A stretch of 64,000 nt of DNA from positions 118,054 through 182,053 of the forward strand of contig NZ_WLYI01000006.1 of NCBI RefSeq assembly GCF_009707515.1, written 5' to 3'. The position numbers and the translations under genes were made by a program. The notes beneath the pieces were generated by a model. The model was given only the letters and a program-made list of their open reading frames with translations. It had not been told where the DNA came from and searched no databases. Within the stretch, counting starts at the first letter, position 1. Each line of letters opens with the position of its first letter. Positions 1 to 9,131 of this stretch are shown here, in pieces. Origin of the DNA: Pseudomonas karstica. Its GTDB lineage: Bacteria; Pseudomonadota; Gammaproteobacteria; Pseudomonadales; Pseudomonadaceae.

Positions 1-1
1 C

Positions 2-1897
2 GCCCACGGTTCGGCCATCATGTTGCGCGCCGAAAAGGAAGGCATCACCCCGGAACAACTGATCGCCAACGTGCAGGCTGAACACAGCGCCGACTTTGCC
101 GAGTTCCTGGTGGATTTCGACAACTTCCACTCGACCCATTCCGAAGAAAACCGTGAATTGTCGAGCCAGATCTACCTGAAGCTGCGAGACGCCGGGCACA
201 TCGCCACGCGTTCGATCACCCAGTATTTCGACCCGGAAAAGAAAATGTTCCTGGCCGATCGGTTCATCAAGGGCACCTGCCCGAAATGCGGCACCGAAGA
301 CCAGTACGGCGACAACTGCGAGAAATGCGGCGCCACCTACGCGCCCACCGACCTGAAGGATCCAAAGTCGGCGATCTCCGGCGCCACCCCGGTACTCAAG
401 GATTCCCAGCACTTCTTCTTCAAACTGCCAGACTTCCAGGAAATGCTGCAAACCTGGACCCGCAGCGGCACCCTGCAAGATGCCGTGGCGAACAAGATCG
501 CCGAATGGCTGGATGCCGGCCTGCAACAGTGGGATATCTCCCGCGATGCGCCGTATTTCGGTTTCGAGATTCCCGATGAGCCAGGCAAGTACTTCTACGT
601 CTGGCTGGACGCGCCGATCGGCTACATGGCCAGCTTCAAGAACCTTTGCGACCGCACGCCGGAGTTGGACTTCGACGCGTTCTGGGCCAAGGACTCCAGC
701 GCCGAGCTGTATCACTTCATCGGCAAGGACATCGTCAACTTCCACGCCCTGTTCTGGCCGGCAATGCTCGAAGGTTCGGGCTACCGCAAACCGACCGGCA
801 TCGCCGTGCACGGCTACCTGACGGTCAACGGCCAGAAGATGTCCAAGTCCCGTGGCACCTTTATCAAGGCGCGCACCTACCTGGACCACCTGTCGCCGGA
901 ATACCTGCGTTACTACTACGCCTCCAAGCTGGGCCGTGGCGTCGACGACCTGGACCTGAACCTGGAAGACTTCGTGCAAAAGGTCAACTCGGACCTGGTG
1001 GGCAAGGTGGTCAACATCGCCAGCCGTTGCGCTGGTTTTATCCACAAGGGCAACGCCGGTGTACTGGTGGCCGAGAACGCCGCGCCAGAACTGACCGATG
1101 CGTTCCTGGCCGCAGCGCCAAGCATCGCCGATGCCTACGAGGCCCGTGACTTTGCCCGCGCCATGCGCGAGATCATGGGCCTGGCCGACCGCGCCAACGC
1201 CTGGATCGCCGACAAGGCGCCGTGGTCGCTGAACAAACAGGAAGGCAAGCAGGCTGAAGTCCAGGCGATCTGCGCCACCGGCGTCAACCTGTTCCGTCAA
1301 CTGGTGATCTTTCTCAAGCCGGTGCTGCCGTTGCTGGCCGCTGATGCCGAGGCGTTCCTCAACGTCGCACCGCTGACCTGGAACGATCACGCCACCTTGC
1401 TCGGCAACCATCAGCTCAATGAATTCAAGCCGCTGATGACCCGCATCGACCCGGTAAAAGTCCAGGCCATGAGCGACGCGTCGAAAGAAGACCTCGAAGC
1501 CAGCAAGACTGACACCGGCGAAGCTGCACCTGCGGGTAATGGTGAACTGGCGAAAGACCCGCTGTCCCCGGAAATCGACTTCGATGCGTTTGCTGCAGTG
1601 GACCTGCGAGTTGCGCTGATCCTCAAGGCTGAAGCCGTAGAAGGCGCCGACAAGCTGCTGCGCCTGACCCTGGATATCGGTGACGAGCAACGCAACGTGT
1701 TCTCGGGGATCAAGAGTGCCTACCCGGACCCGGCCAAGCTGGAAGGTCGCCTGACCATGATGATTGCCAACCTCAAGCCACGGAAGATGCGTTTCGGCAT
1801 ATCCGAAGGCATGGTGATGGCAGCCGGTCCCGGGGGTGCAGAAATCTACCTGTTGAGCCCGGACAGCGGCGCCAAGCCAGGGCAACGCATCAAGTAA
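2..1897 (+). CDS. metG: Methionyl-tRNA synthetase, 3' part (5' end outside window)
   Basis: Class I aminoacyl-tRNA synthetase that charges tRNA-Met in the cytoplasm. The frame is open from the window edge, so the N-terminus with the HIGH-like motif is missing. Visible are the zinc-knuckle pairs [18 protein letters not shown], the catalytic loop [10 protein letters not shown], the anticodon-binding helical domain and a C-terminal CsaA-like tRNA-binding domain starting near [14 protein letters not shown], which in this family mediates dimerisation. This is the long, dimeric form of MetG usual in Pseudomonas. It ends in TAA and is followed by about 120 bp before the rnf-like operon, with no clear terminator between. 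Identification is secure; only the start is unknown. Confidence 0.97.
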   Translation, partial: AHGSAIMLRAEKEGITPEQLIANVQAEHSADFAEFLVDFDNFHSTHSEENRELSSQIYLKLRDAGHIATRSITQYFDPEKKMFLADRFIKGTCPKCGTEDQYGDNCEKCGATYAPTDLKDPKSAISGATPVLKDSQHFFFKLPDFQEMLQTWTRSGTLQDAVANKIAEWLDAGLQQWDISRDAPYFGFEIPDEPGKYFYVWLDAPIGYMASFKNLCDRTPELDFDAFWAKDSSAELYHFIGKDIVNFHALFWPAMLEGSGYRKPTGIAVHGYLTVNGQKMSKSRGTFIKARTYLDHLSPEYLRYYYASKLGRGVDDLDLNLEDFVQKVNSDLVGKVVNIASRCAGFIHKGNAGVLVAENAAPELTDAFLAAAPSIADAYEARDFARAMREIMGLADRANAWIADKAPWSLNKQEGKQAEVQAICATGVNLFRQLVIFLKPVLPLLAADAEAFLNVAPLTWNDHATLLGNHQLNEFKPLMTRIDPVKVQAMSDASKEDLEASKTDTGEAAPAGNGELAKDPLSPEIDFDAFAAVDLRVALILKAEAVEGADKLLRLTLDIGDEQRNVFSGIKSAYPDPAKLEGRLTMMIANLKPRKMRFGISEGMVMAAGPGGAEIYLLSPDSGAKPGQRIK

Positions 1898-2017
1898 GCG
1901 CCTCGCCATACCGCTCCGTTGGGCTGCTCAGCAGCCTCGCGGGGCGCAGGCTACTGGGCTAGTGCTCTCTCCTCGCTTGCCGGATAATCAGGTCCTGTTC
2001 GCTTAACCGGCACGACC

Positions 2018-2596
2018 ATGACCGATATGCTTCTCACCCTTGTCAGCACCGCCTTGATCAGCAACATCGTGTTGCAGATGCCCCTGGCTGCCGACTCGAT
2101 GGTTGCATCTTCTCCAACCCTACGCCGGCAGGTGCATGCCCTGGGTATCGCCACCACCTTGCTGATGGTGCTGAGCGGTGTTGCGGGCTATCTGCTGTAT
2201 CACTTCCTTTTGCAGCCGCTGGCGCTGACATCCCTGCGCCTGTTTATCTTTCTGCCAGTGACCGTGTTGCTGATCCAGCCGCTGCTGTGGGTGTTGTCTC
2301 GCCAGTTGCCCAAACTGTCGTTCGAGGGCTTGTGGCCGTTATTGCTGGGTAATGCCGGCGTGTTGAGCGTGGTGCTGTTGGGCACACAGGATGGCAAGGG
2401 CCTGGCCCACATGGCGACCCTGAGCCTGGGCACAGGCTTGGGATTCTGGTTGGTCTTGAGCCTGCTCACTGACCTGCGCCAACGCATCGCCGACAACGAT
2501 ATTGCACTGCCCTTTCGAGGCTTGCCGGTCGAGCTGATCAGTCTCGGTCTGATGGCCTTGGCCTTTCTGGGTTTCAACACAATGATCAAACCATGA
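2018..2596 (+). CDS. rnfA: RnfA-like inner membrane electron transport subunit, cysteine-free
   Basis: A 192-aa, very hydrophobic protein of the RnfA/RnfE/NqrD/NqrE family with about six membrane segments. In canonical Rnf and Nqr complexes two such subunits face each other and hold an intramembrane [2Fe-2S] cluster through two cysteines each. This protein contains no cysteine at all. The segment [16 protein letters not shown] stands where a cysteine is expected in the first helix, and [13 protein letters not shown] where TNCAVLG is usual. It is the first gene of a tightly packed run and overlaps rnfB by ATGA. Family assignment comes from length, topology and gene order; sequence is divergent. 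It probably keeps a structural role, but cannot supply cluster ligands. Confidence 0.8.
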   Translation: MTDMLLTLVSTALISNIVLQMPLAADSMVASSPTLRRQVHALGIATTLLMVLSGVAGYLLYHFLLQPLALTSLRLFIFLPVTVLLIQPLLWVLSRQLPKLSFEGLWPLLLGNAGVLSVVLLGTQDGKGLAHMATLSLGTGLGFWLVLSLLTDLRQRIADNDIALPFRGLPVELISLGLMALAFLGFNTMIKP

Positions 2597-3426
2597 GCCT
2601 GATTCAACGTATCGACGCACTGCTGCCACAAACCCAGTGCGGCAAATGCGGACATCCTGGCTGCAAGCCCTACGCCGAAGGCATTGCCAAGGGTGAGGCC
2701 ATCAACAAATGCCCGCCGGGCGGACGGGAAACCATCGCCGGGCTGGCGCAGTTGTTGAACCTGCCAGAACTGAAGCTGGACTTAACCCGTGGCGAGGCGC
2801 CCGCACAGATCGCCTTTATTCGTGAAGCCGAGTGCATAGGCTGCACCAAGTGCATCCAGGCTTGTCCGGTGGACGCCATCGTCGGCGCGGCCAAGCTGAT
2901 GCACACCGTCATTATCGACGAGTGCACCGGTTGCGACCTGTGTGTCGCCCCCTGCCCCGTTGATTGCATCGAGATGCATCCGCTGACGAACGTTTTACCG
3001 ATTGTCGGGGGATTGGCAGCCAACGATGGGCAGCGACAAGCCCGTAGCCTCAAGCGCGACCGCGCCCGGCACCGCTTCGAGCAGCGCAATGCGCGCCTGC
3101 AGCGCGAGAAAGAACAGAAACTGACCGAACGCCTGGCTCGTGCGAAATCCCCAGCGCCTGTGGAGGCGGTGACAACCGATCCAGTCCAGGCGGCCATTGA
3201 ACGGGTTCTCGCGCAAAAAGCTGCCGCCATGAACACCGCGGCAAAAAAGGCCAAGATTGAGCTCGCCATGAGTCGTGCCCAACTCCACAAATCCTTGAAG
3301 GCTTTCGGGCATCCGCCGACCTTCGAGCAGCAGTCGCAATTAATCATCCTGCAGCAGCAGTTCGAAGCAGCGGAACAGGCATTGAATGAAGCGCAGCGCC
3401 TGGTGGATGCCCATGTCAGCGCCTGA
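2593..3426 (+). CDS. rnfB: RnfB-like polyferredoxin without membrane anchor and with long C-terminal tail
   Basis: A 277-aa electron carrier of the Rnf/Rsx complex. Residues about 8-45 match the RnfB Fe-S domain ([16 protein letters not shown] then CPPGG). Two ferredoxin CxxCxxCxxxCP motifs follow ([26 protein letters not shown]), giving three predicted [4Fe-4S] clusters. E. coli RsxB, as I remember it, begins with a membrane helix and a roughly 40-residue leader; here translation starts directly at [10 protein letters not shown]. The upstream in-frame sequence holds no start codon or hydrophobic stretch, so the anchor is absent. About 110 C-terminal residues are charged, Ala/Lys/Gln-rich and likely helical; they resemble the tail repeats of RnfC more than RnfB. 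Overlaps rnfA (ATGA) and rnfD. Confidence 0.88.
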   Translation: MSLIQRIDALLPQTQCGKCGHPGCKPYAEGIAKGEAINKCPPGGRETIAGLAQLLNLPELKLDLTRGEAPAQIAFIREAECIGCTKCIQACPVDAIVGAAKLMHTVIIDECTGCDLCVAPCPVDCIEMHPLTNVLPIVGGLAANDGQRQARSLKRDRARHRFEQRNARLQREKEQKLTERLARAKSPAPVEAVTTDPVQAAIERVLAQKAAAMNTAAKKAKIELAMSRAQLHKSLKAFGHPPTFEQQSQLIILQQQFEAAEQALNEAQRLVDAHVSA

Positions 3427-4387
3427 CACCGTCGATCATCAGCAACAGGCGATGAAACGGGTGTTGATCGCAGCAGTACCTGGGTTAGTGGCGATGTTCT
3501 GGCTCTACGGCTGGGGCGTATTGATCAATCTGTTTCTGGCGTGCAGTTACGCCCTGCTGATGGAAGCCGGCGTTTATCGGCTGCGCGGACATCCGAACGC
3601 CCGCGATATGAGCTCGATGGTCACCGCCACGCTGTTGGCCGTGGCGCTGCCGCCTTATTGCCCATGGTGGATATGCCTTGGGGCTGTAACCAGTGCACTG
3701 CTGTTAGGCAAGCACCTGTACGGTGGCAAACAAAACCCTTTCAACCCGGCCATGGTGGGTTACGCACTAATGCTGGTGGCCTTTCCACAACCCATGACCC
3801 ATTGGCCCGCGCCCCACGGCATGGACTTGCTGGCGGGACTGCAACAGGTATTCGGCCTGCACAGTAATACGCCAGACGCGTGGGCCGGGGCAACTGCCCT
3901 GGATGTCCTGCATATCAATCGGAGCCTGACCATCGACGAGCTATTTGCCGCCAGTCCGGCCTTCGGCCATATCGCCGGCAGGGGCAGTGAATGGGTCAAC
4001 CTGGCGTTTCTGGCCGGCGGGGTGTTTCTGCTACAGCAACGAGTGTTCAGTTGGCACGCGCCTGTGGGCATGCTCGGCAGTTTGTTCGTCATCAGCCTGT
4101 TGTGCTGGAACGGGTCGGGGTCGGACTCCCATGGTTCGCCGCTGTTTCACTGGTTCACCGGAGCCAGCATGCTCGGGGCCTTTTTTATCGTCACCGAACC
4201 GGTTTCCGGTGCCAAAAGCCCGCGGGCACGTTTGTTCTTTGGTGCTGGGGTGGGCTTGCTGACTTACTTGATACGGACTTGGGGCGGTTATCCGGATGGC
4301 GTGGCATTTGCGGTACTGCTGATGAACCTGGCGGTGCCGGCACTGGAACGCTGGGCAACGCCAAAACAGCCCGCGGTGAACTCATGA
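3413..4387 (+). CDS. rnfD: RnfD-like membrane flavoprotein subunit
   Basis: A 324-aa polytopic membrane protein of the RnfD/NqrB family. It carries the covalent-flavin motif [10 protein letters not shown]; Thr161, in GAT, is the expected FMN-phosphothreonine attached by ApbE-type flavin transferase. I chose the ATG at 3413, which overlaps the end of rnfB by 14 bp; a second ATG at 3452 ([11 protein letters not shown]) is possible and would begin just before the first membrane helix. In standard rnfABCDGE operons rnfC sits between B and D. Here there is no room for it: rnfB and rnfD overlap. The gene ends in an ATGA overlap with rnfG. Confidence 0.9.
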   Translation: MSAPDTVDHQQQAMKRVLIAAVPGLVAMFWLYGWGVLINLFLACSYALLMEAGVYRLRGHPNARDMSSMVTATLLAVALPPYCPWWICLGAVTSALLLGKHLYGGKQNPFNPAMVGYALMLVAFPQPMTHWPAPHGMDLLAGLQQVFGLHSNTPDAWAGATALDVLHINRSLTIDELFAASPAFGHIAGRGSEWVNLAFLAGGVFLLQQRVFSWHAPVGMLGSLFVISLLCWNGSGSDSHGSPLFHWFTGASMLGAFFIVTEPVSGAKSPRARLFFGAGVGLLTYLIRTWGGYPDGVAFAVLLMNLAVPALERWATPKQPAVNS

Positions 4388-4995
4388 AGCGTGCCCAAGG
4401 CCTGCTGACAGTGGTGCTGATTTTCGCGGCCGGCGTTGCCCTCACGGTGGGCGTCCAGCAGTTGACCGCCAACCGCGCCGCAGCGCAGCATCAGGATCTA
4501 CAGCGCCGCGCCTGGCTGGACATCCTGCCAGTCGACAGTTACGACAATCAGCCTCTGGAACAACCCTTGGCGATAACTGCACAAACACTGGAAAACAGCC
4601 AAGTGCAAGGAGGCTACCTTGCCACCTTGGCAGGTCAACCCAGCGCCGTACTCCTGCGCTCGCAAACCAGTGGCTACGGCGGCACGATCCAGTTGCTGAT
4701 TGCAGTCTCCAGCAACGGAAAACTGCTGGGGGTGAAAACCTTGAAGCAGTCGGAGACTCCGAGCCTGGGCGGGCGTATCGCCGAGAACAACGATGCCTGG
4801 ATCGCAGCATTCAAGGGGCACTCACGCAACGATCCACAAGACTCGGCCTGGGCCTTGAAGAAAGATCATGGCCAATTCGATCAAATCGCCGGAGCCACTG
4901 TCACCTCCCGCGCCGTGCTCAACGCCGTTCACGACGCCTTGCGCTATGTTGATGATGCCCGACAGTCGATCCTGGAGCCCCCGCCCCGTGACTAA
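4384..4995 (+). CDS. rnfG: RnfG-like periplasmic FMN-binding subunit
   Basis: A 203-aa protein of the RnfG/NqrC family. One N-terminal membrane helix (about residues 5-24, LLTVVLIFAAGVALTVGV) anchors a periplasmic FMN-binding domain. The covalent flavin motif is FDQIAGATVTSRAV with Thr172 as the attachment residue, and the upstream QSETPSLGGRI block is also typical of the family. The start is the ATG that overlaps the rnfD stop as ATGA. It overlaps the next gene by 8 bp. Together with RnfD it would give two covalently bound flavins, so the membrane electron path through the flavins appears intact even though other parts of the complex are altered. Confidence 0.92.
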   Translation: MKRAQGLLTVVLIFAAGVALTVGVQQLTANRAAAQHQDLQRRAWLDILPVDSYDNQPLEQPLAITAQTLENSQVQGGYLATLAGQPSAVLLRSQTSGYGGTIQLLIAVSSNGKLLGVKTLKQSETPSLGGRIAENNDAWIAAFKGHSRNDPQDSAWALKKDHGQFDQIAGATVTSRAVLNAVHDALRYVDDARQSILEPPPRD

Positions 4996-5494
4996 ATCCT
5001 TCGCCCTGGCCAGCTCATTGATGCTCGCGCCACTGGTTGGCATCAGCGACACGCTGCCCAAGGCCCTGAGTTTCTGGGGGCTGTCGGCAGTGATCGTAAC
5101 GATCTACGGCGTGGGCATGTTCAGCCTGAGAAATACCGTCGCAGGGCAACTGCGGCTAGTTGCCAGCCTGCTGTTGGCCGCCACGCTGGTCAGTTGTACA
5201 CAATTGGTTTTGCAGGCCTTTGCCCTACCCCTCTATCAGGAGCTGGGCCTTTACTTGGCGCTGATCAGCGTTCAATGCGTACTGCTGGAACACCATGGAC
5301 TGTTCAAGGCAGGTCAAGGCAAGGCGCGATTACAACTGTTTGGGCTGTTCGGCGCGCTGCTGATGACGCTGGCCCTGTTGCGGACGTTGATCGGCAACGG
5401 CACCCTCGCCACACTCGCACCGGGCGGGTTTATCCTGCTGGGGCTGCTGCTCGCCGGGCAACAGGCCTGGGCTCACTTTTCAAAACCACATTGA
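4988..5494 (+). CDS. rnfE: RnfE-like inner membrane subunit, short and divergent
   Basis: A 168-aa hydrophobic protein with about five to six membrane segments. It occupies the rnfE position and looks like the RnfA/RnfE family. I chose the GTG start at 4988, overlapping rnfG by 8 bp; the only other in-frame starts upstream lie inside rnfG. Family members are usually about 200-230 aa, so this one is short. Of the two cluster cysteines expected in RnfE, the first is replaced (LMLAPLVGISDTL where LGLCPLLAVS is usual). One remains in the second position (ALISVQCVLLEHHGLF, compare PLIVTNC). Another Cys occurs in ATLVSCTQL. Identification rests on position, topology and the residual QC motif. Confidence 0.75.
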   Translation: MTKSFALASSLMLAPLVGISDTLPKALSFWGLSAVIVTIYGVGMFSLRNTVAGQLRLVASLLLAATLVSCTQLVLQAFALPLYQELGLYLALISVQCVLLEHHGLFKAGQGKARLQLFGLFGALLMTLALLRTLIGNGTLATLAPGGFILLGLLLAGQQAWAHFSKPH

Positions 5495-5519
5495 CCGCCT
5501 GCAAGGAACCGCTCGCCCC

Positions 5520-6158
5520 ATGAACGCCGCCAAACGCCTGGAAATTTTCCGCCGGCTTCACGAAGACAACCCGGAACCAAAGACCGAACTGGCTTACTCC
5601 TCGCCGTTCGAGTTGCTGGTCGCCGTGATCCTCTCGGCCCAGTCCACAGACGTCGGTGTCAACAAAGCCACCGCCAAACTGTATCCCGTAGCCAACACCC
5701 CCCAGAGCATATACGCCCTGGGGATTGAGGGTCTGTCCGGGTACATCAAGACCATTGGCCTGTATAACAGCAAGGCGAAAAACGTCATTGAGACCTGTCG
5801 CTTGCTGGTGGAGCGGCACGGCGGCGAAGTCCCGCAAACACGTGAAGCGCTCGAAGCCCTTCCCGGTGTCGGGAGAAAAACAGCCAACGTCGTGCTCAAT
5901 ACTGCGTTCCGGCAACTGACCATGGCCGTGGACACGCATATCTTCCGGGTAAGCAATCGAACCGGTATTGCCCCTGGGAAAAATGTGGTGGAGGTTGAAA
6001 AGCAACTGATGAAGTTTGTTCCCAAGCCCTATCTGCTTGATTCACATCACTGGTTGATCCTTCATGGCCGTTACGTCTGCCAGGCTCGTAAGCCCCGCTG
6101 CGGAAGCTGCCGCATCGAAGACCTGTGCGAATACAAGGACAAGACTGGCGACGATTGA
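5520..6158 (+). CDS. nth: Endonuclease III, DNA N-glycosylase/AP lyase
   Basis: A 212-aa base-excision repair enzyme that removes oxidised pyrimidines and cleaves the abasic site. The helix-hairpin-helix is LPGVGRKTANVVL with catalytic Lys120. The general base Asp138 lies in AVDTHIFRV. The [4Fe-4S] cluster cysteines follow the C-x6-C-x2-C-x5-C pattern beginning at Cys187 (CQARKPRCGSCRIEDLC). All positions match the E. coli numbering. It follows rnfE by 25 bp and is probably cotranscribed; rnf-nth linkage is conserved in gamma-proteobacteria, although the functional reason is not known to me. Confidence 0.98.
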   Translation: MNAAKRLEIFRRLHEDNPEPKTELAYSSPFELLVAVILSAQSTDVGVNKATAKLYPVANTPQSIYALGIEGLSGYIKTIGLYNSKAKNVIETCRLLVERHGGEVPQTREALEALPGVGRKTANVVLNTAFRQLTMAVDTHIFRVSNRTGIAPGKNVVEVEKQLMKFVPKPYLLDSHHWLILHGRYVCQARKPRCGSCRIEDLCEYKDKTGDD

Positions 6159-6265
6159 GCCGCTATTGCCTTTCTTGGTCAGTCGATTGAAAAAATCTTT
6201 TTTACCCGCATGACGATTATCGTTATAAGGAGCGCCAACGGCAGTCTTAGCCTGGAGTTAACCTT

Positions 6266-6451
6266 ATGAGCACTGGCAAAGAACAATTGGATGTAGAAGA
6301 CGAGCTTGTTGGTGCAGAGTCCGACGACGACACAGCCGAAGCACCTGCGGAAGTGGCCAAGACCAATTTGAGCAAACGTCGCACCATCGACAACCTTCTG
6401 GAAGAGCGACGCTTGCAAAAACAGTTGGCCGATTACGATTTTGACCTCTAA
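6266..6451 (+). CDS. Small acidic PA3496-family protein
   Basis: A 61-aa protein, acidic in its N-terminal half (DVEDELVGAESDDDTAEAP) with a basic C-terminal helix (KRRTIDNLLEERRLQKQLAD). It matches the small conserved Pseudomonas family typified by PA3496, which lies beside nth in P. aeruginosa and is annotated in some databases as a putative envelope integrity protein. I know of no experimental function. A clear SD (taaggagc) lies 30 bp upstream and a better-placed GGAG about 10 bp before the ATG. An intrinsic terminator follows 20 bp after the stop, so this is probably the last gene of the rnf-nth unit or a separate short transcript. Confidence 0.85.
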   Translation: MSTGKEQLDVEDELVGAESDDDTAEAPAEVAKTNLSKRRTIDNLLEERRLQKQLADYDFDL

Positions 6452-6470
6452 TCGAACCGATAGTGATCAG

Positions 6471-6496
6471 AAGCCTCCCTTAAGGAGGCTTTTCTG
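6471..6496 (+). terminator. Intrinsic terminator after the PA3496-family gene
   Basis: An 8-bp perfect stem AAGCCTCC / GGAGGCTT with a 5-nt loop, followed by TTTCTGTTT. It lies between convergent genes, so it may also help stop the opposing response-regulator transcript. Confidence 0.85.
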
Positions 6497-6526
6497 TTTA
6501 TACGTCCAAGGTTGGCAGTGCTTCCC

Positions 6527-7159
6527 TTATACCAGGCCGTTACGCTGAGCCAGTTCGATCAGGTCTACCAAGGAACGCGCATTGAGCTTGAGCAGCAGGC
6601 GCGTCTTGTAGGTGCTCACGGTTTTGTTGCTCAGGAACATCCCATCGGCGATCTCCTTATTGGTTTTACCCCGGGCCAGTTGTTGCAACACCATCATCTC
6701 TCGACCTGAAAGACGCTCGACCATGTCCGCCTCACTGGCGTTACCCAGGGTAGAACGCACTGAGTTCAGTGCCTGGTTCGGGAAATAGCTGTAACCGGAC
6801 AGTACCGCCTTTATCGCACTCAACAGTTCTGTCAGGTCCTGCTGCTTGCACACATAGCCAGCGGCCCCCGCCTGCATGCACCGCATGGAAAAATGCCCTG
6901 GAGCCTGGGATGTCAATACCAGCACCTTGAAGGGTTGCGGTTGCTTGGTAGACGACAGTCGACAAATAACTTCCAGACCATCGAGCTTGGGTATTCCAAT
7001 ATCCAGTATGACAATATCCGGCATATGCTCCCGCGCAAGTTGCAATGCGTCGACACCGTTATCAGTCTCGGCAACGACCTCATAACCATGACGTTCCATT
7101 AGCATACGCACAGCAAGGCGAATGACGGGATGATCATCCACGATCAGCACTTTATTCAT
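6527..7159 (-). CDS. BvgA-type NarL/LuxR response regulator, orphan
   Basis: A 210-aa two-component response regulator. The receiver domain (about 1-120) has the acidic pair VDDHP and the phospho-acceptor Asp in IVILDIGIPKLDGLEV. The C-terminal LuxR-type helix-turn-helix is LARGKTNKEIADGMFLSNKTVSTYKTR. The match to Bordetella BvgA is strikingly close over the whole length, including KLDGLEVI, FLSNKTVSTYKTRLL and the last residues. The family also includes Pseudomonas RocA-like regulators of fimbriae and biofilm. I took the ATG giving MNKVLIVDD; a TTG four codons upstream is possible. No histidine kinase is adjacent, so the partner is unknown. Upstream lies a long AT-rich non-coding stretch. 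Confidence 0.9.
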   Translation of the reverse strand: MNKVLIVDDHPVIRLAVRMLMERHGYEVVAETDNGVDALQLAREHMPDIVILDIGIPKLDGLEVICRLSSTKQPQPFKVLVLTSQAPGHFSMRCMQAGAAGYVCKQQDLTELLSAIKAVLSGYSYFPNQALNSVRSTLGNASEADMVERLSGREMMVLQQLARGKTNKEIADGMFLSNKTVSTYKTRLLLKLNARSLVDLIELAQRNGLV

Positions 7160-7733
7160 GGGCAAGTCCAATTTCGCTGTTCGAATTATTTAGAGTAAGC
7201 ACAATAGCCTAGTCGTTTCCTCCTTGGCATAGCACTCCCCCCCAAGCAACAGTAAGCAGAGACCCAACCCACAAAGAGATGGGATTTAACCTACAAAAAA
7301 ACACCCTTAAAAATGTGGTGGGCTTTATTGAGACTTTCAGAATTTTCCGGGAGCAAGCACATTCTGAGTGAAAAGTCCTCGGATCAAGGGTCAAACGTAA
7401 ACAGCCCGTACATAGGCTTCAGGAAATACCCCTTGTATACCGTGATCGGTCCGACGAATAGACAAGGAACCCTGCTTAAAAAAGTTCCAGCATCAGCATT
7501 TTCTTACATAGAAGATATCTGACAGAAAATTCAATAAGCGCCTCATTGACAGCACCTTACTGTAAGAAATTTCTGCAATATAATTCTCTATGCACTGCAG
7601 GAAAATTACATGATTCAATGTTACAAACAGGGGTATTCTTTTTAGTTGTCTCAACTATCGCCTCGACACATTCAACCAAGATTAAATTTACCGGCGCCAC
7701 TTACAATTTAAAAACACCAATAGAATTCAACCC
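7160..7733. other. AT-rich intergenic region, no convincing gene
   Basis: About 575 bp with visibly lower G+C than the flanks, between the response regulator (left, leftward) and the argG terminator. The few frames open here (roughly 60-70 codons on both strands) have no SD, no recognisable motif and poor Pseudomonas codon use. The region must hold the response-regulator promoter. It could hold a small RNA, since the bidirectional terminator at its right end would also stop a rightward transcript, but I see no specific sRNA signature. Confidence 0.6.
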
Positions 7734-7768
7734 AAAAAAAATGGCCCCTTAAACAAGGGGCCATTTTT
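7734..7768 (-). terminator. argG terminator, bidirectional
   Basis: A 10-bp perfect stem ATGGCCCCTT / AAGGGGCCAT with a 4-nt loop. A run of seven A lies on the left (U-run for the leftward argG transcript) and TTTTT on the right. It sits 20 bp past the argG stop. Confidence 0.92.
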
Positions 7769-7784
7769 CATTACCACTAAACAC

Positions 7785-9002
7785 TCAGAACAACTTGCGG
7801 CCTTTGTTAGCTGCAATACGCATGCGCAATGCGTTGAGCTTGATGAAGCCGGCAGCATCCTCTTGGTTGTAGGCGCCGCCATCGTCTTCAAAGGTGGCGA
7901 TATTGGCATCGAATAGCGACTCATCGGACTTGCGTCCGGTGACGATCACGTTGCCTTTGTAGAGCTTCAAGCGCACAACGCCATTCACGTGAACCTGGGA
8001 GGCATCGATCATCTGCTGCAACATCAAGCGCTCCGGGCTCCACCAATAGCCGGTGTAGATCAGGCTGGCGTACTTGGGCATCAGTTCATCTTTGAGGTGA
8101 GCGACTTCACGGTCCAGGGTAATGGACTCGATGGCCCGGTGAGCGCGCAGCATGATGGTGCCGCCCGGGGTTTCGTAGCAGCCACGGGACTTCATGCCGA
8201 CATAACGGTTCTCGACAATGTCCAGACGGCCGATACCGTGCTCGCCACCGATACGGTTCAAGGTCGCCAGTACAGTGGCCGGTGTCATGTCGACGCCGTC
8301 CAGCGCCACGATGTCGCCATTGCGGTAGGTCAATTCCAGATACTGCGGGGTATCAGGCGCGTTCTCCGGGGAGACGGTCCAACGCCACATGTCCTCTTCG
8401 TGCTCGGTCCAGGTGTCTTCCAGCACGCCGCCTTCATAGGAGATGTGCAGCAAGTTGGCGTCCATCGAGTAAGGGGACTTTTTCTTGCCGTGACGTTCGA
8501 TCTGGATTCCGTGTTTTTCAGCGTAATCCATCAGCTTTTCACGGGACAGCAGGTCCCATTCACGCCAAGGGGCAATCACTTTCACGCCTGGCTTGAGCGC
8601 ATAGGCGCCCAGTTCGAAACGCACCTGGTCGTTGCCCTTGCCGGTGGCACCATGGGAAATGGCGTCGGCGCCGGTTTCGTTGGCGATTTCGATCAGGCGC
8701 TTGGCGATCAACGGACGCGCGATGGAGGTACCCAGCAGGTACTCGCCTTCGTAGACGGTGTTGGCGCGAAACATCGGGAAGACGAAATCGCGGACGAATT
8801 CTTCGCGCAGGTCGTCAATGTAGATCTCTTTCACGCCCATGGCTTGCGCCTTGGCGCGTGCAGGTTCGACCTCTTCGCCCTGACCCAGGTCAGCGGTGAA
8901 GGTCACCACTTCACAGTTATAAGTATCCTGCAGCCACTTGAGGATCACCGAAGTGTCCAGGCCGCCGGAATACGCGAGAACGACCTTGTTTACGTCGGCC
9001 AT
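7785..9002 (-). CDS. argG: Argininosuccinate synthase
   Basis: A 405-aa cytosolic enzyme that condenses citrulline and aspartate with ATP to argininosuccinate, the penultimate step of arginine synthesis. The N-terminal PP-loop ATP site is visible as [12 protein letters not shown]. Other family blocks include [14 protein letters not shown] and [17 protein letters not shown]. Length is normal. It is separately transcribed, with its own terminator downstream. The same order argG-motY-pyrC-rnt occurs in P. aeruginosa PA3525-PA3528. Confidence 0.98.
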   Translation of the reverse strand: MADVNKVVLAYSGGLDTSVILKWLQDTYNCEVVTFTADLGQGEEVEPARAKAQAMGVKEIYIDDLREEFVRDFVFPMFRANTVYEGEYLLGTSIARPLIAKRLIEIANETGADAISHGATGKGNDQVRFELGAYALKPGVKVIAPWREWDLLSREKLMDYAEKHGIQIERHGKKKSPYSMDANLLHISYEGGVLEDTWTEHEEDMWRWTVSPENAPDTPQYLELTYRNGDIVALDGVDMTPATVLATLNRIGGEHGIGRLDIVENRYVGMKSRGCYETPGGTIMLRAHRAIESITLDREVAHLKDELMPKYASLIYTGYWWSPERLMLQQMIDASQVHVNGVVRLKLYKGNVIVTGRKSDESLFDANIATFEDDGGAYNQEDAAGFIKLNALRMRIAANKGRKLF

Positions 9003-9131
9003 GCCATCACTCCACGGGGTTGTACGGAAAGGCGTCGATTCTACCGATCAAAACCGTGAATTTACAGAGGCGCGACAGCAAATGAAGATAAAGCGACAGA
9101 TTATGTCGAGCGGGCGACGAATCCCCGCACT

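Noticed and set aside
7209..7752. Three small open frames (61-69 codons) in the AT-rich gap before argG
   Set aside because: No SD, no family similarity, unusual codon use, and overlapping on both strands; they look like chance frames in non-coding DNA.
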